NCBI RefSeq assembly: GCF_004403985.1
Contig: NZ_SOHL01000025.1
Span: 568 to 64,567 of the forward strand
Length of the DNA stretch: 64,000 nucleotides
Direction of reading: 5' to 3'
Source: Cryobacterium gelidum
GTDB taxonomy: Bacteria > Actinomycetota > Actinomycetes > Actinomycetales > Microbacteriaceae
The position numbers and the translations under genes are program-made. Within the stretch, counting starts at the first letter, position 1; each line of letters begins with the position of its first letter. The notes beneath the pieces are model-generated. The model saw only the letters and a list, made by a program, of their open reading frames with translations. It did not search any database and was not told the origin of the DNA. Positions 58,170 to 64,000 of this stretch are shown piece after piece.

Positions 58170-58781
58170 ATGACGACGTTCTCCATCGTTCGTCATGGTC
58201 AGACGGATTGGAACCTGCACCACCGGATTCAGGGCAGCACGGATATCCCCCTCAACGCGACGGGCCGTGCCGAGGCCGTCGCCGCAGCAGAGCGTCTGCA
58301 GAGCCGCCGCTGGGATGCCATTGTGACCAGTCCACTGCTTCGCGCCGCGGAATCCGCGCGCATCATCGCGGCCGAGCTTGGTCTGAACGAACCGCAGATC
58401 GTTCCTGCGTTGACCGAACGCCACCATGGCGCTATAGAAGGACTTACCTTCGCCGAGCGCCGGCAGCGCTTTCCCGACGGTGTCATTGTCCCCGGGCTCG
58501 AAACGCGGCGTGATGTTGTCGATCGGGTGCTGGACGCTCTGGCGGCGCTCGCGGCCGGGCGAGCGGGCCAGTGCGTGCTCGTACTCAGCCACGGCGGCGT
58601 CATTGGCACGCTGCTACGCCATCTGACCGAGGGCGAGCTGCCCCGGCACGGTGATTTCATCGCCAATGGTTCGGTGCACGATTTCCAGTGGGAGAACAAT
58701 CAGCTGCTTCTGACCCATTTCGACGCGACGACCCGGTTGCCCGGCGATCGTGGCGACGCCGCGGCGACCCCTGTGCTCTGA
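58170..58781 (+). CDS. Histidine phosphatase family protein (phosphoglycerate-mutase-like)
   Basis: 203 residues. N-terminal IVRHGQTDWN contains the phospho-His, GSTDIPLNATGR and ALTERHHGAIEGL are typical, and VLSHGGVIGTL is the second His motif. Phosphatase on a small sugar or nucleotide phosphate; substrate unknown. The start could instead be TTG 58128; ATG 58170 fits the family better. 48 nt after the sirtuin stop. Confidence 0.88.
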   Translation: MTTFSIVRHGQTDWNLHHRIQGSTDIPLNATGRAEAVAAAERLQSRRWDAIVTSPLLRAAESARIIAAELGLNEPQIVPALTERHHGAIEGLTFAERRQRFPDGVIVPGLETRRDVVDRVLDALAALAAGRAGQCVLVLSHGGVIGTLLRHLTEGELPRHGDFIANGSVHDFQWENNQLLLTHFDATTRLPGDRGDAAATPVL

Positions 58782-58851
58782 CCCGGGAGCCCCCGGGCCG
58801 CGCAGGCCGTCATGTCCCCGGGGTGGCTCGGGTTCGAGGGCGCCCACCGGG

Positions 58852-59922
58852 CTATTCGCCGGGCGCGGTTCCCTCGAGCACCCCGAGCAGCGTGCGGGCC
58901 GACCCTGCCCAGGTGAATCGGGCAGCCTGGTCGATCGATTGCGCCGACCTTGCCGCCCACTCCCCCGGGACCGCAAGCCGACGCACTGCCGCAGCGATGG
59001 CATCGGCTTTGCGCGGGTCGAAATACAGCGCCGCATCTCCACCGATTTCACGAAAAATCGGGATATCACTGACCACGACGGGGATGCCGAGGCTCATCGC
59101 CTCAACCAGGGGTATTCCGAAGCCCTCATCGAGCGAGGCGGTCACGAGTGCAGTCGCCGAGCGCACCAGGAGGTGGTACTCCTCGTCGGTAACCCCGTCG
59201 TGGAAGACGAGTCTGGCCTGCGGTGCAAGACGGGTCAGCCGGCCCCGTTCGGTCTCTGACACCCGGCTGAGCAAGTGCAGATCGTAGTCCGGCAAATCGG
59301 CCAGGGCCAGCACCAGCGTGTCGAGGTTCTTGTAGGGCATGAAGGAACCCATGTAAATCAGGCGGGTAGTTTCTGGAATACTCCGGTGACTGGGTATGCC
59401 ACGTACGGAGTCAGCGGCGTTCGGCACCACGGTGATCGGGCGCCGGGTGAGGTGGTGCTCGATAATCAGCGAACGCGTGGTCTCGGAAACGGTCACGACG
59501 CCGTCGGCTCCGTTCAGCAGCAGGCGCTGTGGCCACCAAGATAGGTGGTAGACACGCCAGAGCAGCCGGATAAACGTGGGGAGATCCCGTGGCGGTGTGC
59601 GGTTGCGATAGTAGATGAGGTCGTGCACGGTCAGATACAGCCGATATTTGCGGCCCCAGGATCCCATCGTCTGCATCGGGCTGAACACGACGTCGGGCTT
59701 GAGCCGGTTGACGGACAGGGCGACGAGCGGTTCGAGCATACTCGTCGGTGCGCTCACGAGCTGCCACGGCAGGGCGGGTAGCAACGCGAGTTGGCGATGG
59801 TCGCTGATGAGCATGGTGAGCGGATGCAGGCGGCCCAGTGCGGTGACCAGCCCCGCGGTATAGCGGCTGATGCCGTCGTGCTGATCGAGGCGCACGTAGC
59901 GGCAGTCGACAACAATTCTCAT
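58852..59922 (-). CDS. Glycosyltransferase family 4 (GT-B) enzyme
   Basis: 356 residues. N-terminal VDCRYVRLDQHDGISRYTAGL and C-terminal IYMGSFMPYKNLDTLVLALADL, HDGVTDEEYHLLVRSATALVTASLDEGFGIPLVEAMSLGIPVVVSDIP, the conserved EGFGIPLVEAM acceptor block, fit a GT-B sugar transferase. The product is probably a surface polysaccharide or glycolipid. It overlaps the alpha/beta-hydrolase gene by 4 nt (ATGA), so the two are coupled. Confidence 0.9.
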   Translation of the reverse strand: MRIVVDCRYVRLDQHDGISRYTAGLVTALGRLHPLTMLISDHRQLALLPALPWQLVSAPTSMLEPLVALSVNRLKPDVVFSPMQTMGSWGRKYRLYLTVHDLIYYRNRTPPRDLPTFIRLLWRVYHLSWWPQRLLLNGADGVVTVSETTRSLIIEHHLTRRPITVVPNAADSVRGIPSHRSIPETTRLIYMGSFMPYKNLDTLVLALADLPDYDLHLLSRVSETERGRLTRLAPQARLVFHDGVTDEEYHLLVRSATALVTASLDEGFGIPLVEAMSLGIPVVVSDIPIFREIGGDAALYFDPRKADAIAAAVRRLAVPGEWAARSAQSIDQAARFTWAGSARTLLGVLEGTAPGE

Positions 59923-60854
59923 ACCGGTCGCTCCCTTCCGAGAAATTCTCGAATAAGTAGGGCCGCCGGTTTCGGCTTTTCGTAGTGGATAAGGTGACCG
60001 ACTTCCTCGATGACCCGTAACGTGGCGTTTGGAAACAGCGCCTGCAACCGATACTGCGCGGCGAGCGGCGTGATGTCGTCCTTGTCCGCCGCGATCAGAA
60101 GCGTAGGCTGCCGGATGCGCGCAGCGAATTCGCTCACGTCGTGACTGACCGAGGCGGTGAACGCCTCCATCACGACCCGACGGTTGGCGAAGCCGCTAAA
60201 GTAGCGGTCGTGTTGATCGTGGATCCAGCGCCGTAACGCCGGGTCGCGAGTCTTGGCCATGCTCACGCTCATGATGCGCACGATGGCACGGTTCTGCAGC
60301 AGCGCATAGCCCAAGCGCTCCGGCAGGGTCGCAGCAGCCCAGTAGTAGAACACGGCGAGCCGAGTCAGGATACCGCGCGGCCCGAACAGTGCCGGCGCGG
60401 CGATCGGATTGACCAGGATGACGTCATCGGCCGTGATCCCGTCTGCTACAGCCGCGGCGACGACGATCGACCCGAAGGAGTGCCCGAGCAGAACCAGGCG
60501 TCCGGTTGGAGCAAGCACGCGCAGAAACTCCCCCAGCCAATGGGCGTACCCGGCCAGGGAATGCGCACCGTCTGGGAGGGGATCCGACTCACCGAAACCG
60601 GGCAGGTCGGGTGCCACGATGCGGAGGTCGGGCGGGATCACGTCGCCGTCGAGCATCTCGGCCACGACCAGTTGCAGACCGTGGTGATCACCACGAAATC
60701 CGTGCACCAGCACGAGGGTCGTCGTCGCGGATGGCGCACCGTACTCCCAGTACCGGCTACCGCTGCTGTGGCCGTCGACGCTGCGGACGGATACGGTGCC
60801 TTGGCGCACCGGGAGGCGCTCGAGAATTTTGTCGTAGGGCGAAGAAACGATCAT
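59919..60854 (-). CDS. Alpha/beta-fold hydrolase
   Basis: 311 residues. LVLVHGFRGDHHGL (oxyanion region), nucleophile elbow LLGHSFGSIV, Asp in LLIAADKDDITP and His in EEVGHLIHYEKP complete the fold. No signal peptide. Substrate unknown. ATG 60854 has TAAACT 7 nt upstream and no Shine-Dalgarno. Followed by the overlapping glycosyltransferase gene. Confidence 0.88.
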   Translation of the reverse strand: MIVSSPYDKILERLPVRQGTVSVRSVDGHSSGSRYWEYGAPSATTTLVLVHGFRGDHHGLQLVVAEMLDGDVIPPDLRIVAPDLPGFGESDPLPDGAHSLAGYAHWLGEFLRVLAPTGRLVLLGHSFGSIVVAAAVADGITADDVILVNPIAAPALFGPRGILTRLAVFYYWAAATLPERLGYALLQNRAIVRIMSVSMAKTRDPALRRWIHDQHDRYFSGFANRRVVMEAFTASVSHDVSEFAARIRQPTLLIAADKDDITPLAAQYRLQALFPNATLRVIEEVGHLIHYEKPKPAALLIREFLGRERPV

Positions 60855-60861
60855 CGGACCT

Positions 60862-60867
60862 AGTTTA
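60862..60867 (-). promoter_or_regulatory. Putative -10 element of leaderless alpha/beta-hydrolase gene
   Basis: TAAACT (minus strand) ends 7 nt before ATG 60854. No Shine-Dalgarno precedes the start. Confidence 0.5.
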
Positions 60868-60970
60868 GGCGCGAGACTTACGCAAGGCTGGACGTGCACC
60901 GGGGTGGTCGACCTAGACTCGAGCCAACATATGCACCGAGAGAGCCCTTTGCCGGGACGGAAGGAAAGCC

Positions 60971-62668
60971 GTGAGCTTTACCGCACCCATTCAGCTGCCC
61001 GGTTTGGCCCTCGATCCGCGGTGGTATCGCCGCGCCGTCTTCTACGAAGTCATGGTCCGCTCTTTCGTTGACAGCAATGCTGACGGTTCCGGCGATCTGG
61101 CCGGTTTGGTTTCCAAGCTCGACTACCTGCAATGGCTGGGTATCGACGCCCTGTGGATTCCGCCGTTCTTCAATTCTCCCCTCAAAGACGGCGGTTACGA
61201 CGTCGCCGACTACCGCACGATTCTGCCGGAATTCGGCACTCTGGAGGAGTTCAAGGACCTGGTGACGAAAGCGCACGAACGCAACATGCGCATTGTCATC
61301 GACTTTCCGCTCAACCACACCTCGGACCAGCACGAATGGTTCCAGCAGTCCCGGGAAGACCCAGACGGGCCCTACGGGGACTTCTATGTCTGGAGCGACA
61401 CGGACGAGCGCTACCCCAACATTCGCATCATCTTCACCGACACCGAGGAGTCGAACTGGGCCTTCGACCCGGTTCGTCGGCAGTTCTTTTTTCACCGGTT
61501 CTTCTCACACCAGCCCGACCTCAACTTCGAGAACTTCGCCGTGCAGGAAGCCATCTTCGATGTCGTGCGTTTCTGGCTCGACCTCGGAGTCGACGGGTTT
61601 CGGTTGGACGCGATCCCCTACCTGTTCGAGTCGGAAGAGGGCAACGGCGAGGGCGAGCCACCCACTCACGAGTTCGTCAAGCGGTTGCGTGCCATGGTCG
61701 ACCGGGAATATCCGGGACGAGTCATGATCGCCGAAGCGAACCAATGGCCGCGCGAAGTCGCCGCGTTCTTCGGCTCCGAAGAAGAACCGGAATGCCATAT
61801 GGCGTTCGATTTTCCGGTCATGCCGCGAATCTTCTACTCCCTGCGTTCCCAGCAGGCCAACGAGCTGGTGCGGGTGCTCTCCGAAACGACCGACATTCCC
61901 GAAGGCGCCGGCTGGGGGGTGTTCCTGCGCAATCACGACGAGCTCACTCTGGAAATGGTCAGCGAGGAGTACCGTCAGGCCATGTACGGCTGGTACGCCT
62001 ACGACCCACGAATGCGCGCCAATATTGGAATTCGCAGACGGCTGGCCCCGTTGCTCGACAATTCCCGGGCCGAGTTGGAGCTCGCCCACGCCCTGCTCTT
62101 CGCCCTTCCCGGTAGTCCATTTCTCTATTACGGCGACGAGATCGGCATGGGCGACAATATCTGGTTGCCCGACCGCGACAGTTCCCGTACACCGATGCAG
62201 TGGACCCCCGACCGCAACGCCGGCTTCTCCGATGCCGACCCCGGCAAGCTGTTCCTGCCGATCGTACAATCCCTTGTCTACAATTTCACGCAAACCAACG
62301 TGGAATCGCAACTGGCTCAATCCGGCTCCCTCCTGCACTGGATTCGCAATGTAATTCATGTGCGCAAGGCACATCCCACCTTTGGGCTCGGCACGATCCG
62401 CGTGCTGAAAACCAACCATGAATCGGTGCTGGTGTTCACCCGCAGTTATGCCGGCTCCGGATCCATGTACGGCGACCAGCCCGAAACGGTGATGTGCGTG
62501 TTCAGCTTTTCGCACAACCCGGTCGCGTTCACCATTGACGATCTCGACATGGCCGGAACCCGCCTGTACGACCTGTTCGGCGGCGCCGTCTTTCCCAGTT
62601 TCACCGACGAAGGCTCCCTCACCCTCACGCTGGGCGCACAGAGCTTCTACTGGCTGCACTGTGGATAA
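60971..62668 (+). CDS. treS: Trehalose synthase (maltose alpha-D-glucosyltransferase), GH13
   Basis: 565 residues. Interconverts maltose and trehalose. GH13 regions: DFPLNHTSD (about 111-119), GFRLDAIPYL with nucleophile Asp213, IAEANQWP with acid/base Glu255, and FLRNHDELT with Asp323. GTG 60971 has GGAAGGAAAG upstream. Length matches TreS without a maltokinase fusion. Divergent from the alpha/beta-hydrolase. Confidence 0.93.
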   Translation: MSFTAPIQLPGLALDPRWYRRAVFYEVMVRSFVDSNADGSGDLAGLVSKLDYLQWLGIDALWIPPFFNSPLKDGGYDVADYRTILPEFGTLEEFKDLVTKAHERNMRIVIDFPLNHTSDQHEWFQQSREDPDGPYGDFYVWSDTDERYPNIRIIFTDTEESNWAFDPVRRQFFFHRFFSHQPDLNFENFAVQEAIFDVVRFWLDLGVDGFRLDAIPYLFESEEGNGEGEPPTHEFVKRLRAMVDREYPGRVMIAEANQWPREVAAFFGSEEEPECHMAFDFPVMPRIFYSLRSQQANELVRVLSETTDIPEGAGWGVFLRNHDELTLEMVSEEYRQAMYGWYAYDPRMRANIGIRRRLAPLLDNSRAELELAHALLFALPGSPFLYYGDEIGMGDNIWLPDRDSSRTPMQWTPDRNAGFSDADPGKLFLPIVQSLVYNFTQTNVESQLAQSGSLLHWIRNVIHVRKAHPTFGLGTIRVLKTNHESVLVFTRSYAGSGSMYGDQPETVMCVFSFSHNPVAFTIDDLDMAGTRLYDLFGGAVFPSFTDEGSLTLTLGAQSFYWLHCG

Positions 62669-62799
62669 ACCGTCAGCGATCAACAGCCGGCCGTGGCGAC
62701 GACGATTGGGGAATCTGCAAGAACTCTTCTGTGCGGCCGCCCACCGCACGTATTCTTGAGCTAGGCAAGCTATCGCCAGGGTCTGGAGGACGGTCGATC

Positions 62800-63492
62800 G
62801 TGGCTAGATGTTCGAGTTCAGACGTTGGAGTCGAAGACACGGCCGTGTGCGCCCGTTTTCTCGATGAACTACCGGTGACCGGTGCCGCGGTATCAGTTTT
62901 CGGCGGGGCCGTCACCGAAACGGTCGTCTGCGCCACCGACGAGCTCGCCGCTCGCCTCGATGAATTGCAGTTCGATCTCGGCGAGGGCCCCCGTTGGCAA
63001 GCGGCCCGCACCCGCCTTCCCGTTCTGGAAGCGCATGTTCGCGAGGTCGCGCATCCGCTCTGGCCGATCTTCCACACGGCATTGATGGACACCGAGGTCG
63101 CAGCGCTCTACGTTTTTCCACTCACGCTCGGCGCGATCGATGTCGGAATGGTCGAACTGTACAGCACGACCCCGGGGGTGCTCGATCACACAGATCGGGC
63201 GCAGGCACTGGTGTTGGCCAACCAGGCCGCGTGGAAACTACTGGATCGATTGCTCCGGGTGCAGGAATCCGCCGTCAATGGATCAGCAGAGACAGAGACG
63301 ACAGCGTCGGCATCTCCGCTCTCGCGGCGAGAAATTCACCAGGCAACAGGAATGGTGCTGGTGCAGATGAACGTCACACCGACGGAGGCTCTGCTGCTCC
63401 TGCGCGCGCACGCGTTCTCGCACGGAAAATCGGTGCGCGCCATCGCGGGTGACGTGGTCGCGCGGCGACTGCAATTCACCCCGGACACCTGA
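62800..63492 (+). CDS. GAF-ANTAR domain regulator
   Basis: 230 residues. A GAF-type sensor domain (about 20-150, VEDTAVCARFLDELPVTGAAVS...) precedes an ANTAR RNA-binding domain (about 180-228, IHQATGMVLVQMNVTPTEALLLLRAHAFS). ANTAR proteins bind stem-loop RNA to block transcription termination. GGAGGA lies 10 nt before GTG 62800; an open frame from GTG 62731 is longer. A TATTCT -10-like site lies upstream. Follows treS, but no target stem-loops are seen in this window. Confidence 0.9.
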   Translation: MARCSSSDVGVEDTAVCARFLDELPVTGAAVSVFGGAVTETVVCATDELAARLDELQFDLGEGPRWQAARTRLPVLEAHVREVAHPLWPIFHTALMDTEVAALYVFPLTLGAIDVGMVELYSTTPGVLDHTDRAQALVLANQAAWKLLDRLLRVQESAVNGSAETETTASASPLSRREIHQATGMVLVQMNVTPTEALLLLRAHAFSHGKSVRAIAGDVVARRLQFTPDT

Positions 63493-63634
63493 ACGGGCAC
63501 AGGGCAGCAGCGCCCAAGTGAGCGCGGTCGACATGGACGAAGCGTTGACACGACCGCGAGCGATGCCCGGGTGCACCACCACACCGTGCGCGAGAGTGCT
63601 GAAAACGACATCGGCCCATCACGCTCTGATGCTG

Positions 63635-63698
63635 CCCGGCATGGCTGCTGCCCGGCATGGCTGCTGCCGGGCATGGCTGCTGTCCGGCATGGCTGCTG
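63635..63698. repeat. Four tandem copies of a 16-bp unit
   Basis: CCCGGCATGGCTGCTG twice exactly, then CCGGGCATGGCTGCTG and TCCGGCATGGCTGCTG, followed by a diverged TCGGGCCGATGC. GGCATGGC-type units can pair internally. It lies 51 nt upstream of an exonuclease start. Confidence 0.95.
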
Positions 63699-63736
63699 TC
63701 GGGCCGATGCAGCGGATGCGTGTCGGTGGTCGCCCC

Positions 63737-63742
63737 TAGGCT
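63737..63742 (+). promoter_or_regulatory. Putative -10 element of the leaderless exonuclease gene
   Basis: TAGGCT ends 6 nt before ATG 63749. A GGAAG within the spacer could also act as a weak Shine-Dalgarno. Confidence 0.45.
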
Positions 63743-63748
63743 GGAAGT

Positions 63749-64000
63749 ATGAGCACCTGGAGCGATCACCTCGCCGTATTCGACCTTGAAACTACCGGTA
63801 TTGACGTGGAGACCTGCCGCATCGTGTCAGCCACTGTCGCCGTTCTTGACCACAACGGCACTGCCGTCGAGCGCATCGATTGGCTGGTCGATCCGGGCGT
63901 CGACATTCCGGCCGGTGCTACCAGCGTGCACGGCATCACGACCGAGCATGCCGTGGAGCACGGCCGGGTCGCGGCTGAGGCGGTGGCCGAGATCGTCACG
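63749..64000 (+). CDS. DEDD-type 3'-5' exonuclease (DnaQ-like), truncated by window end
   Basis: 84 residues visible. DLETTG with Asp12 and Glu14 near the N-terminus (LAVFDLETTGIDVETCRIVS) is motif ExoI; HGITTEHA further on is typical. Probably an exonuclease or a polymerase III epsilon-like domain; the C-terminal DEDD residues lie beyond the window. The start has TAGGCT 6 nt upstream. Confidence 0.85.
   Translation, partial: MSTWSDHLAVFDLETTGIDVETCRIVSATVAVLDHNGTAVERIDWLVDPGVDIPAGATSVHGITTEHAVEHGRVAAEAVAEIVT

Larger units (their letters stand above)
63493..63748. other. Intergenic region with 16-bp tandem repeats
   Basis: 256 nt without a supported gene; four 16-bp units occupy 63635-63698, and the rest shows nothing further. 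Open frames that cross it are shaped by the repeat and are not trusted. Confidence 0.6.

Noticed and set aside
61505..62749. A 414-codon minus-strand open frame opposite treS
   Set aside because: Antisense to a clear GH13 enzyme; no homology evident.
63635..63698. 16-bp repeats as a CRISPR array
   Set aside because: The units are contiguous with no spacers and are too short.

Overview
The window looks like chromosome from a high-GC Gram-positive actinobacterium. Markers are a qcrCAB/ctaE respiratory cluster, the mycothiol ligase MshC, the RNA polymerase-binding protein RbpA, PafBC, HelY, a PAC2-family protein and an ANTAR regulator. Gene content and order fit Microbacteriaceae (a Cryobacterium-like relative is my guess); the genus cannot be fixed from sequence alone.

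Layout. 1-4060 is a stack of nested insertion sequences: IS110 and IS3 remnants, and an IS481 transposase gene split by a complete 2572-bp IS21-family element whose ends and 4-bp target duplication can be read. 4078-9204 (minus) carries rlmA-like, qcrB, qcrA, qcrC and ctaE. 9348-15777 holds trpD, the glycerol genes glpF-glpK (minus) and the PTS-dependent dihydroxyacetone kinase dhaKLM (plus). 16064-21400 (minus) holds a short-chain dehydrogenase, an S9 peptidase and a short UvrA-like ABC protein. 21567-24273 (plus) holds NfeD, SPFH, a glycerophosphodiesterase and rbpA. 24327-39580 is the conserved actinobacterial block that elsewhere surrounds the Pup-proteasome genes (lnt, helY, tatC, tatA, pafBC, FKBP, trmI, HAD, PAC2, mshC, uppP, M20 peptidase). 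Here pup, prcBA, pafA, dop and the ATPase are absent between trmI and FKBP. A tRNA-Leu(GAG) follows. 39884-47125 holds an ABC exporter with a LolA-like exported protein, HAD-like and DnaJ-NERD proteins and small membrane proteins. 47186-64000 holds a DUF3097/Toprim-like protein, cspA with a long leader, an Lrp/PLP-enzyme pair, an SF2 helicase, a GDSL hydrolase, an ArsR-CDF metal operon, a D,D-carboxypeptidase, a SpoU methyltransferase, a sirtuin, a phosphatase, a glycosyltransferase, an alpha/beta hydrolase, trehalose synthase, a GAF-ANTAR regulator and the start of a DEDD exonuclease.

Functional links. glpFK and dhaKLM give two phosphorylation routes for three-carbon polyols; the Dha route draws phosphate from PEP through a DhaM with EIIA and HPr domains. 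The qcr/cta genes encode the bc1-aa3 branch. Many start codons lack a Shine-Dalgarno and instead have a TAnnnT hexamer 6-8 nt upstream, which points to widespread leaderless transcription. The ArsR-CDF pair shows a complete promoter with a palindromic operator lying over the start codon, implying autoregulated metal efflux.
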